A stretch of 6,726 nucleotides of DNA from Planctomycetota bacterium. Lineage in GTDB: Bacteria > Planctomycetota > Planctomycetia > Pirellulales > UBA1268. The position numbers were made by a program, and so were the translations under genes. The notes below the pieces were generated by a model. That model did not search any database, was not told where the DNA came from, and was given only the letters and a program-made list of their open reading frames with translations. The stretch covers positions 1-6,726 of the forward strand of contig QWPO01000159.1 of NCBI GenBank assembly GCA_003669255.1, written 5' to 3'. Shown here one piece after another: positions 1 through 6,726 of this stretch (position 1 is its first letter; the number at the start of each line of letters is the position of its first letter).

Positions 1-477
1 CGAATGGGCTGTGGCGTTGAGTGGCACGAGGGCGACGAGTCTGGCCGGGGCAACGCGATCACGGTCGCCGGCCGGGCGGCCCGCGGAATCGACATCGATA
101 TGAACGCGATCAGCGACACGGTTCCCACGCTGGCGGTGGTGGCGGTGTTCGCCGACGGGCCGACGACGATTCGCAATGTGGCCCACATTCGCGATAAGGA
201 GACCGACCGGATCGGCGACCTTGTCCGCGAGCTCCGCCGGCTAGGGGCCTCCGTCGAGGAGCACGCCGACGGGATGACGATTACTCCCGTGCCCCTCCAC
301 GGCGGCTCGCTGCAGACCTACGACGACCACCGGATGGCGATGAGCCTGTCACTCGCCGGCCTGCGGGTGCCGGGCATCGCCATTCAGGATCCGGGATGCG
401 TCGGCAAGACGTTTCCCGGTTATTGGACAAGCCTGGGTGGGCTCGCTGGGTTTCGTGCAGGATGGCAGAACGCCTGA
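1..477 (+). CDS. aroA: 3-phosphoshikimate 1-carboxyvinyltransferase (EPSP synthase), C-terminal part
   Basis: AroA transfers the enolpyruvyl group of PEP to shikimate-3-phosphate, the sixth step of the cytoplasmic shikimate pathway to chorismate. The reading frame is open from base 1, so the 5' part lies outside the window; the ATG at 4 is internal, not a start. About 158 residues remain of a protein usually near 430. Counting from that ATG, the visible family motifs are the WHEGD segment (7-11), the Asp of AISDTVPT (38, matching catalytic Asp313 of E. coli), KETDR (65-69, matching Glu341/Arg344), DDHRMAM (107-113, matching His385/Arg386) and GKTFP (Lys135, matching Lys411). All key residues in this half are present, so the enzyme looks functional. 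The gene ends 17 bp from a convergent gene, with no obvious hairpin-plus-T-run terminator between them. The assignment is near certain; whether the missing N-terminus is intact cannot be seen. Confidence 0.97.
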   Translation, partial: RMGCGVEWHEGDESGRGNAITVAGRAARGIDIDMNAISDTVPTLAVVAVFADGPTTIRNVAHIRDKETDRIGDLVRELRRLGASVEEHADGMTITPVPLHGGSLQTYDDHRMAMSLSLAGLRVPGIAIQDPGCVGKTFPGYWTSLGGLAGFRAGWQNA

Positions 478-494
478 CGCGTGATTGGCCGTCG

Positions 495-788
495 TCAGTC
501 TGCTTCGCCATCGGTGGACGCCTGCTCAAGGGCGAGCGCGGCCCGCTCGAGCAACGCATCGACTCGGTCATCGGCCGGACAGGCAGGGGCCACCGTTGTC
601 ATCAGTGATGCATCCATCGCCACGAAACCGCCGCCGCAGTGCTGGCAGTAGACCCGCCGGCCCAGCAGATTGACGTCGATCTCCAGCCGTCGCCCACAGA
701 TTGGGCAGCCTTGCTGGAAAAAAACCTGCGTGCCGCGTGAAGCGGCCGCCGGAGCGCGCTGATGGTGGTCTGGCGTCATCGACATCAT
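495..788 (-). CDS. small zinc-ribbon protein of unknown function
   Basis: This 97-residue protein has two Cys pairs, CPIC (C28, C31) and CQHC (C48, C51), 16 residues apart. Glycines follow each pair, and the segment between them (GRRLEIDVNLLGRRVYC) is beta-rich, which is the layout of a structural zinc ribbon. Before it lies a polar, Ala-rich N-terminus (1-20). After it come a short linker and an acidic, probably helical tail (about 73-92, DDRVDALLERAALALEQA) that could pair with a partner. There is no signal peptide or membrane segment, so it should be cytoplasmic. The ATG at 788 is chosen because AAGGG (796-800) lies 7 bases upstream and a promoter lies just before that; the open frame continues to 914, but that extension would cross the promoter. 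A second ATG follows at 785 and a third at 779. Function is unknown; such ribbons serve in nucleic-acid or protein binding. It is transcribed alone, convergent to aroA and divergent from the ABC unit. Confidence 0.8.
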   Translation of the reverse strand: MMSMTPDHHQRAPAAASRGTQVFFQQGCPICGRRLEIDVNLLGRRVYCQHCGGGFVAMDASLMTTVAPACPADDRVDALLERAALALEQASTDGEAD

Positions 789-810
789 CCCCGTTCCCTT
801 CGTCTGGCGG

Positions 811-839
811 AGTATACGCGTTTCGTCGGACGGGGCCAA
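811..839 (-). promoter_or_regulatory. sigma-70-like promoter of the zinc-ribbon gene
   Basis: Read on the minus strand, TTGGCC (834-839) and TATACT (811-816) are separated by exactly 17 bases. The -10 matches the consensus at five of six positions and the -35 at four of six. Transcription would begin near 804, giving a leader of about 16 bases that contains the AAGGG ribosome site (796-800) before the ATG at 788. The element sits in the divergent region facing the zinc-ribbon gene. It is a sequence match only; start-site data would confirm it. Confidence 0.55.
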
Positions 840-926
840 CCTCGGGTGGTTCGCCGCAGCCCAAGCCCACTCGGGCGGTCGTTTTGCGGCGACGGAGCCG
901 GCTGTACACTGCACTGAGGCGGGCGG

Positions 927-963
927 CTTTGACGGGTCCGCCTTTGACGGGTCGACGGGTCCG
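927..963 (+). repeat. short direct-repeat cluster, GACGGGTC x3, in the divergent intergenic region
   Basis: CTTTGACGGGTC occurs at 927-938 and again at 942-953, a 15-base period, and a third GACGGGTC core follows at 954-961. The cluster lies 20 bases before the ATG of the gene at 983. A weak promoter candidate precedes it (TTTGCG at 883-888, TACACT at 905-910, spacing 16), which would put the repeats in the 5' leader. The repeats could be an operator, a leader element, or a small slippage duplication. The rest of 789-982 holds only this and the minus-strand promoter. Confidence 0.5.
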
Positions 964-982
964 TGGAACCGGCTGTCGCGAT

Positions 983-1891
983 ATGTTGCAACGACCGCTG
1001 CTCACGCCGATCGTAGTCGGCTTTTGGCTGGTGACGAGCGGCTGGCTCGTCGTCACGAAAATTCTGCCGTCATTGAGTCCAGGTTCGCCTCCGGGGCAGC
1101 AGGCCCTTTACACGTCGGGCCATCGCCCGATCCCTGTGGCATGGTCAGTTCACTGGAACGAGCAGCCTGTTGGCTGGGCTCTGGCCACCTCTGAGCCACA
1201 AGATGACGGCGGCCTGGTGGTCGAGAGTCGTCTCCAGTTCGACAAACTGCCGCTCGACGAGATGCTGCCAGTCTGGGCAGGCCTGCTCGTGCGCCGAGTC
1301 GTGCACGAGAGAGCGCCCGCTAGCTTCTCGGCCCGTGGCCATCTGGAGATCGACTCGATTGGTCAACTCCGCGCGTTCACGTCGCGTGTCATGCTCCCGG
1401 GGGCGGTCGAAGAAGTGCTGCTCCGCGGCACGGTCGACGAGGGCGACATCGAGGTGAAGATCGAGGCCGGCGGGATGACCTACGAGACGACCCGCCACCT
1501 GCCGACGCACGTCATCATCAGCGACGAACTCTCTCCTCAGGCGAGCCTTCCGGGCCTCTACGAAGGGCGTCGCTGGACCACCCCCGTGTACAGCCCCCTT
1601 CGGCCTGGCCGTTCTCCGATCGAAGTTCTGCATGCCGAGGTCGGGCCCGAGGAGGCACTCTACTGGGAGGAGGGGCTCGTCCGCGTGCATGTCGTGGCGT
1701 ATCGGGAGGATCCGTCCAGCCACCGCGAGCCGCGGTGCCGACTCTGGGTCGACCGCTCGGGGCGGGTGCTGAAGCAGGAGGCGATGCTCTTCGGCTCGCG
1801 GATGACGTTCCTGCGGCGGACTGATGAGGCGGCGGCCTGGCTGGCCAAAGACGGCGGTCCCGACGCGGCGGCCCAGCGGAGCACACCATGA
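983..1891 (+). CDS. membrane-anchored protein of unknown function, ABC-exporter-linked
   Basis: I do not recognise this 302-residue protein. It has a hydrophobic segment near the N-terminus (about residues 8-28, after RPLLTP) that should act as an uncleaved signal anchor, then a Gly/Pro/Ser linker (30-38) and a soluble domain of about 260 residues, probably outside the cytoplasmic membrane. The domain shows alternating beta-type stretches. Its C-terminal half (195-280) has aromatic and Val-rich strands ending in a segment with LWVDRSGRVLKQE and GSRMTFLRR, which suggests a beta-sheet domain that might bind a lipid or hydrophobic ligand; that is only an impression. No catalytic motif stands out. 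The ATG at 983 is chosen because it begins the membrane anchor and the in-frame sequence upstream to 701 is Arg/Pro-rich and crosses the neighbouring promoter; no strong ribosome site precedes it, so the start is moderately sure. The stop overlaps the ATPase start (ATGA), which implies a role with that transporter, for instance as an accessory or periplasmic adaptor. Confidence 0.8.
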   Translation: MLQRPLLTPIVVGFWLVTSGWLVVTKILPSLSPGSPPGQQALYTSGHRPIPVAWSVHWNEQPVGWALATSEPQDDGGLVVESRLQFDKLPLDEMLPVWAGLLVRRVVHERAPASFSARGHLEIDSIGQLRAFTSRVMLPGAVEEVLLRGTVDEGDIEVKIEAGGMTYETTRHLPTHVIISDELSPQASLPGLYEGRRWTTPVYSPLRPGRSPIEVLHAEVGPEEALYWEEGLVRVHVVAYREDPSSHREPRCRLWVDRSGRVLKQEAMLFGSRMTFLRRTDEAAAWLAKDGGPDAAAQRSTP

Positions 1892-2625
1892 TTGAGTTCG
1901 ATCACGTCACGCGGACATACGGGGCGAAGACGGCCGTCTCCGACCTCACGCTGGCGATTCCCCGGGGCGAACTCTTCGCCCTGCTCGGTCCCAACGGCGC
2001 CGGGAAGACCACGACAATCCGGATGCTCGTCGGTCTCCTCCATCCCTCACGGGGGGCCGTCCGCGTCTGTGGCCACGATCTCGTCAAGGACCCACGGGCC
2101 GCGCACCTGCACCTCGGCTATGTGCCCGACGAGCCCACGCTCTACGACAAGCTCACCGGCCGGGAGTTTCTCTGGTTTATTGCCGACATGTTCGGCATGC
2201 CGCAGCGGCTCGCCACTGACCGCATCGACCGGGAGGTCGACCATTTTGAACTCGGAGAGTTTGCCGACGACCTCGCGGAGAGTTATTCGCTCGGCATGAA
2301 GCAGCGGCTCGTGTTCGCCGCCTCGTTCCTCCACGATCCCGACGTGCTCGTGCTCGACGAGCCGATGGTGGGGCTCGATCCACGGAGCGTGCGGATCGTC
2401 AAAGACCTGCTCGCCGCCCGCACCCGAGAGGGCATGACGGTCTTCATGTCGACGCACACGCTGGCGATGGCGGAGGAGATGGCCGATCGCGTCGGCATCA
2501 TGGTCCGTGGCCAGTTGCGGTTTCTCGGTACCATCGCCGAACTGCGGGAGCAGATGGCCCTTGAATCGACCACGCTCGAGCAGCTCTACCTCGAGGTGAC
2601 CTCCGGACGAGGGGGCCAGCCGTGA
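1888..2625 (+). CDS. ABC transporter ATP-binding protein (ABC-2/exporter type)
   Basis: This is a 245-residue single nucleotide-binding domain that powers the adjacent permease from the cytoplasmic face. It contains Walker A GPNGAGKT (34-41), a signature motif SLGMKQR (134-140), Walker B VLVLDEP with Asp157 and catalytic Glu158, a D-loop GLDP (162-165) and the switch His190 in STH. The Q-loop region reads YVPDEPTLYDKLTGREF (from 78), with acidic residues where many ABC proteins carry Gln. This pattern is common in the DrrA/CcmA-like exporter branch. A C-terminal tail after 205 (LRFLGTIAELRE onward) with LEQLYLEV is also typical of that branch. The start ATG overlaps the previous stop by four bases and has GGAG at 1878-1881, 6 bases upstream. 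The end overlaps the permease start (GTGA). All ATPase residues are intact. The substrate cannot be read from this subunit. Confidence 0.96.
   Translation: MIEFDHVTRTYGAKTAVSDLTLAIPRGELFALLGPNGAGKTTTIRMLVGLLHPSRGAVRVCGHDLVKDPRAAHLHLGYVPDEPTLYDKLTGREFLWFIADMFGMPQRLATDRIDREVDHFELGEFADDLAESYSLGMKQRLVFAASFLHDPDVLVLDEPMVGLDPRSVRIVKDLLAARTREGMTVFMSTHTLAMAEEMADRVGIMVRGQLRFLGTIAELREQMALESTTLEQLYLEVTSGRGGQP
2609..2615 (+). promoter_or_regulatory. ribosome binding site supporting the GTG start of the permease
   Basis: A purine run GAGGGGG ends 6 bases before GTG 2622 and lies within the end of the ATPase gene. It fixes the permease start at the GTGA overlap rather than at a downstream ATG. Confidence 0.6.
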
Positions 2626-4391
2626 GCGGACGGGCCCCGCTGCCCGATGCGGTTCGACTCCTCTCCTTCGAGGACGAGTCGCGGCTGTTCGTGAAGCTTC
2701 GGGCGACGCTCGCCTGGGAGACGATTCGCTCGATGCTTTCCGACGCAAGGCTCCGGCTCAGCCTCGTCGTGCTGCTCAGCGGGATGTTCTGGGCGGCTCT
2801 CTACGGCCTGTTCGTCGAGGGTTTCGGCTTTCTCGACGCGCTGCATGCCGAGGTGATCTCGCTGCTCTTCAACACCTTCTTCGCGTCGTTGATGGTGATG
2901 CTCGTCTTCTCGACCGGCATTCTCGTCTACACCGGCATGTACTGCTCCACAGAGGCGAAGCTATTGCTCACGCTGCCGGTGCGGGCCGAGGCGATCCATG
3001 CCCACAAGTTTCGCGAGGCGATGTGGTTCTCGAGCTGGGGTTTCGTGCTCCTCGGCAGCCCGATGCTGACGGCCTATGGCGTGGTGCGGCATGCCGCCTG
3101 GCCCTATTACGTCGTGATGCTGCCGCTCATGATCTCCTTCGTCTTCATCCCGGCGTCCGTGGGGAGCATCATCTGCACGACACTGGTCGCCTGGATGCCC
3201 CGGCTGCGGCTGCACGCGCTCACGATCGGAGTCACGGTCGCCTGCGTCGCGGCGCTCGGGCTCGGCTGGTCGATGTTTTCCCAGGCACGGGTCGACTCGA
3301 TGTCGGCGGCGTGGTTCGAGCGCACGTTCGCCCGGCTGTCGGTCACCGAGCAGAAGCTGTTTCCGAGCTGGTGGCTGTCGATGGGGCTGATCGAGGCCGC
3401 CCGCACGGAGCGGGACGGCAGCATGATGGCGGCTTCACTCTTCGAGTCGTTGAAGTTCCTCGCGCTGCTGATCGCCAACGCTCTTGCCCTTCAGCACCTG
3501 GCGGGATGGGTCGCGAGGATCGCCTACCGAAAGGGATACAGCCAGCTCACCGGTGAGATCCCGGCACGCCGCCGCCGGCCATTGCGGTGGTTTGACCGGG
3601 CGCTGGGCCACGCCGGTTTTGCGACGGGCCGGCCGCTTCGACTGCTGCTCGTGAAGGACTTCCGCCTCTTTCGCCGCGACATCTCCCAGTGGTCCCAGTT
3701 CGCGATCTTCTTTGGACTGCTCGGGCTATATTTTCTCAACCTTCGCGCCTTCAACTACCACAACGCCTATGCGTCGATGATCGGCTATCTCAACCTCGCG
3801 GTCGTGGGCCTCATCCTTTCGACGTTCACAACCCGCTTCGTCTACCCGATGATCAGCCTCGAGGGGCGGCGGTTCTGGATCCTTGGCCTCCTGCCGCTCC
3901 ACCGTGACCAGATCGTCTGGTCGAAGTTCCTGTTCTCGTTTGTCGGTAGCCTGGGCCCGTGCTGCATCCTGGTGCTGCTGAGCGACTGCATGCTGGGCAT
4001 CTCCTGGCCGCTGATCGCCCAGCACGAACTCTGTTGCGTGATGCTATGCATGGGCTTGTCGGGCATCGCCGTCGGCCTCGGAGCGCGGATGCCTGACCTC
4101 CGGGAGGCTTCGCCGTCGAAAATCTCATCCGGATTCGGGGGCACGCTGAGCCTGGTCATCAGTTCGCTGTTCATCATGGCCACGGTCATGGCAGCGGCGG
4201 TGCCCACCCACCTGTTCCTGCTCTCCCACACGCTCGGCCCCAGCGTCGTCTCTTCCCATGGGATTCTGGCGTGGGCGGGGGGGCAGTGGGGGAGCATCGC
4301 TGGGGCCCTTGTGGTGGTCGGCCTCGGGCTTACCGCCACGGTCGTGCCCCTGACGCTCGGCCTGCGGGCCTTCCGCCGCCTCGAAGCGTGA
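2622..4391 (+). CDS. large ABC-2 type permease, apparently two fused six-helix halves
   Basis: This 589-residue polytopic membrane protein is the transmembrane partner of the ATPase just upstream; the two genes overlap by four bases (GTGA). By eye there are about twelve hydrophobic segments: near 45-66, 78-105, 134-155, 160-185, 198-218 and 276-296, then 357-375, 385-404, 433-455, 466-487, 508-530 and 556-583. Two polar, basic stretches (221-270 and 300-345) lie between the groups. The halves share a matching motif: an acidic residue (E111, E414), then LPVRAEAIHAHKF (118-130) and LPLHRDQIVWSKF (424-436). This suggests an internal duplication, so one chain could supply both transmembrane domains. 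The length and the motif resemble the family of putative ABC exporter permeases of about 550 residues (Pfam ABC_tran_2 as I recall it; not searched). Substrate unknown; drug, lipid or polysaccharide export, or a role in membrane maintenance, are all possible. Confidence 0.9.
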   Translation: MSGRAPLPDAVRLLSFEDESRLFVKLRATLAWETIRSMLSDARLRLSLVVLLSGMFWAALYGLFVEGFGFLDALHAEVISLLFNTFFASLMVMLVFSTGILVYTGMYCSTEAKLLLTLPVRAEAIHAHKFREAMWFSSWGFVLLGSPMLTAYGVVRHAAWPYYVVMLPLMISFVFIPASVGSIICTTLVAWMPRLRLHALTIGVTVACVAALGLGWSMFSQARVDSMSAAWFERTFARLSVTEQKLFPSWWLSMGLIEAARTERDGSMMAASLFESLKFLALLIANALALQHLAGWVARIAYRKGYSQLTGEIPARRRRPLRWFDRALGHAGFATGRPLRLLLVKDFRLFRRDISQWSQFAIFFGLLGLYFLNLRAFNYHNAYASMIGYLNLAVVGLILSTFTTRFVYPMISLEGRRFWILGLLPLHRDQIVWSKFLFSFVGSLGPCCILVLLSDCMLGISWPLIAQHELCCVMLCMGLSGIAVGLGARMPDLREASPSKISSGFGGTLSLVISSLFIMATVMAAAVPTHLFLLSHTLGPSVVSSHGILAWAGGQWGSIAGALVVVGLGLTATVVPLTLGLRAFRRLEA

Positions 4392-4400
4392 TCTGATCAC
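4388..4400. repeat. small inverted repeat at the permease stop
   Basis: GTGAT-CTG-ATCAC is a perfect 5-base-arm palindrome with a 3-base centre. It spans the permease stop codon and the start of the 84-bp spacer before mqnA. It lies where an operator for the mqn operon could lie. The arms are short enough to occur by chance, and no clear -35/-10 pair is seen in the spacer. Confidence 0.3.
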
Positions 4401-4435
4401 CGCGGTTAATGCGGCCGCGGGGCTGCGGTTGTCGG

Positions 4436-4470
4436 GGAGGAGCCTCGAAGGCCACAATCCGGCTCCCTCC
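4436..4470 (+). promoter_or_regulatory. possible hairpin in the mqnA leader masking a GGAGG sequence
   Basis: GGAGGAGCC (4436-4444) can pair with GGCTCCCTCC (4461-4470) to form a nine-pair GC-rich stem with one bulged base and a 16-base loop. The structure ends 5 bases before the mqnA ATG and hides the only strong Shine-Dalgarno-like run in the leader, which lies too far upstream (about 35 bases) to serve that ATG directly. No T-run follows, so it is not a normal intrinsic terminator. It could limit mqnA translation or be fortuitous. Confidence 0.35.
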
Positions 4471-4475
4471 AGGCC

Positions 4476-5353
4476 ATGATTCATAATCCCGTCCAACCCC
4501 GCGCCCACCAGACCCTGCCCGGCCGGGCCCTCCGGGTGGGGGCCGTGCAGTACCTCAATACGAAGCCCCTGGTGCACGGCCTGGCGGCGGCGGGTGTCGA
4601 GGTGGTCTACGACCTCCCCAGCCGCCTCGCCGACCGCCTTGCCGACCGGCGGCTCGACGTGGCGCTGATTCCGTCGATCGAGGTGTTTCGCGGTGGCCAT
4701 CGCATCGTGTCCGATGCCTGCATCGGCTGCCGTGGGCCCGTGATGAGCGTGAAGCTGTTCTTCCGCACACTGCCATCGCGGGTGGCCACGCTTGCCGTGG
4801 ACGAGGGATCTCGCACCAGCGCCGCGCTCGCCCGCATTCTTCTTTCTGAAAGGCACGGCGTGGCTCCCGCGATCGAGTCGCTGCCGATCGGCGCCGGGCT
4901 TGCCGACACGCGGGCCGACGCGGTGCTCCTGATCGGCGACCGTGCCATCGGGGATGCCGGCAGCGGCCTGTCGGGAGGTTCGTTCCAGATGGTGTGGGAT
5001 CTTGGCGATGAGTGGTGCCGCTGGACGGGGCTGCCCTTCGTGTTCGCCGTGTGGGCCGCCCGCGACGGGATCGACGTCGGCGGGCTGAGCCACCACCTTT
5101 CCTCGGCCCGCGACGCGGGCCGGGCGAACCTGGCGGCGATCGCCGCTGCCGAGGCGGCGGCGCACGGCCTGACCGTCCCGCAATGCCTGAGTTACCTGCG
5201 GGATAATCTCTACTATGACCTCGGTTCACGGGAGCGGGAGTCGCTCGGGCTATTTCGCCGATACGCCGCCGGCCACGGCCTCGCACCCGCCGACGCCGTG
5301 ATCGGCTGGGAGTCGCGGGCTGGCGATATGCCGCTCCCTGGGAGTGCCGTGCG

Positions 5354-5357
<4 letters not shown>
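4476..5357 (+). CDS. mqnA: chorismate dehydratase (futalosine pathway of menaquinone synthesis)
   Basis: MqnA dehydrates chorismate to 3-enolpyruvyl-benzoate, the first committed step of the futalosine route to menaquinone, in the cytoplasm. The 293-residue protein has the periplasmic-binding-protein-like fold sequence pattern of the family: RVGAVQYLNTKPL (20-32), DVALIPSIEV (61-70), the ACIGCRGPVMSVKL segment (81-94), LAVDEGSRTSAAL (106-118), DAVLLIGDRAI (148-158) and WCRWTGLPFVFAVW (181-194). All family blocks are present and the length is normal. The first 17 residues are a poorly conserved extension. No good ribosome site precedes ATG 4476, but no better start exists before the conserved RVGAVQYLN block, so the start is fairly but not fully sure. 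The gene begins 84 bp after the permease and overlaps mqnC by four bases (ATGA), so it heads the menaquinone operon. Confidence 0.95.
5340..5344 (+). promoter_or_regulatory. ribosome binding site of mqnC
   Basis: GGGAG lies 9 bases before the ATG at 5354, inside the end of mqnA. It supports the ATGA overlap start and independent or coupled initiation on mqnC. Confidence 0.6.
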
Positions 5358-6504
<1,147 letters not shown>

Positions 6505-6508
<4 letters not shown>

Positions 6509-6726
6509 GCCATTCGCGGCAGAATGCCGTGATCCGGGCCCGCTGGATCGTGCCGCTGCACGGGCCGCCGCTGGAGGGTGGCTGGCTGCGGATCCGCCGG
6601 GGCAGGGTCGTTGATCTCGGTGCAGGTTCGCCACCGGGCCGCCGCGATGATGCGTCCACGATCAATGCCGCCGACGCGATCGTGATCCCCGGGCTGGTCA
6701 ATGCCCACACGCACCTCGAGTTTTCC
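6505..6726 (+). CDS. amidohydrolase, N-terminal part; probable aminodeoxyfutalosine deaminase
   Basis: The frame starts with GTG 6505, overlapping the mqnC stop (GTGA), and runs off the right edge after 74 codons. The N-terminal pattern is that of the cytosine deaminase/MTA-SAH deaminase branch of amidohydrolases: RARWIVPLHGPPLEGG (11-26), a short beta domain with RIRRGRVVDLG (29-39), and PGLVNAHTHLEFS (62-74). The His pair H68/H70 would bind the catalytic metal. Members next to mqn genes include the enzyme that deaminates aminodeoxyfutalosine to futalosine (MqnX type), so that is the likely role in the pathway that begins with MqnA. This is inference from position, because other deaminases (guanine, cytosine, SAH) begin in the same way. 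No ribosome site is evident, so translation probably depends on coupling to mqnC. Confidence 0.85.

Noticed and set aside
471..500. Possible bidirectional terminator between convergent aroA and the zinc-ribbon gene
   Set aside because: Only a 4-base stem (ACGC/GCGT) is visible, with no T-run on either strand.
789..914. Upstream extension of the zinc-ribbon gene to an ATG at 914
   Set aside because: It would cross the -35/-10 pair at 811-839 and lacks the ribosome site that precedes ATG 788.
701..982. Upstream in-frame extension of the unknown anchored protein
   Set aside because: The extension is Arg/Pro/Ser-rich, overlaps the zinc-ribbon gene and its promoter on the other strand, and would bury the signal-anchor helix that begins after ATG 983.
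3023..3556. Plus-strand 177-codon frame inside the permease gene
   Set aside because: It is a shifted-frame shadow of the permease, rich in Arg, Gly and Ala, with no membrane segments or motif.
4400..4440. Possible intrinsic terminator after the permease
   Set aside because: The CCGCGG pairs can form a stem, but no T-run follows and the sequence stays GC-rich up to the mqnA leader.
4125..5183. Long minus-strand open frame (352 codons) opposite the permease end and mqnA
   Set aside because: It spans the gene boundary of two well-supported plus-strand genes, is rich in Arg/Gly/His/Pro with no motif, and is what high-GC third-position bias produces on the opposite strand.

Overview
The window is a gene-dense, high-GC bacterial chromosome segment. 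The best guess for its source is a Planctomycetota member, possibly Pirellulales-like. This rests on gene content and style: a futalosine-type menaquinone operon, a very large fused ABC-2 permease, and a small zinc-ribbon protein of a kind common in that phylum. No rRNA or other taxonomic marker is present, so the assignment is inference. I see no mobile element, CRISPR array, tRNA, rRNA or phage signature.

Layout: (1) 1-477, + strand, is the C-terminal part of aroA (EPSP synthase), running in from the left edge. (2) 495-788, - strand, is a 97-residue CxxC/CxxC zinc-ribbon protein, convergent with aroA and separated from it by only 17 bp. It has a good sigma-70-like promoter (834-839 / 811-816). 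(3) 789-982 is the divergent intergenic region, which carries a short GACGGGTC repeat cluster. (4) 983-4391, + strand, is a three-gene unit: a membrane-anchored protein of unknown function, an ABC-2 type ATPase, and a 589-residue permease that appears to be two six-helix halves fused in one chain. (5) 4392-4475 is an 84-bp spacer with inverted repeats. (6) 4476 to the right edge, + strand, is a menaquinone operon: mqnA (chorismate dehydratase), mqnC (radical SAM dehypoxanthine futalosine cyclase), and the start of an amidohydrolase that is probably the aminodeoxyfutalosine deaminase.

How the genes fit together: AroA makes the precursor of chorismate, and MqnA is the first committed enzyme that draws chorismate into futalosine-route menaquinone synthesis. 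The window therefore happens to hold two steps on the same carbon flow, although aroA is not in the mqn transcription unit. The mqn genes supply the respiratory quinone. The ABC unit encodes a probable exporter or membrane-remodelling transporter with unknown substrate and a dedicated accessory protein. All four within-unit gene junctions use 4-base stop/start overlaps (ATGA or GTGA), which points to translational coupling.

Most of the window is recognisable housekeeping. The part least explained by known families is the anchored accessory protein tied to the fused-permease ABC transporter. I did not find convincing evidence for a wholly new system.
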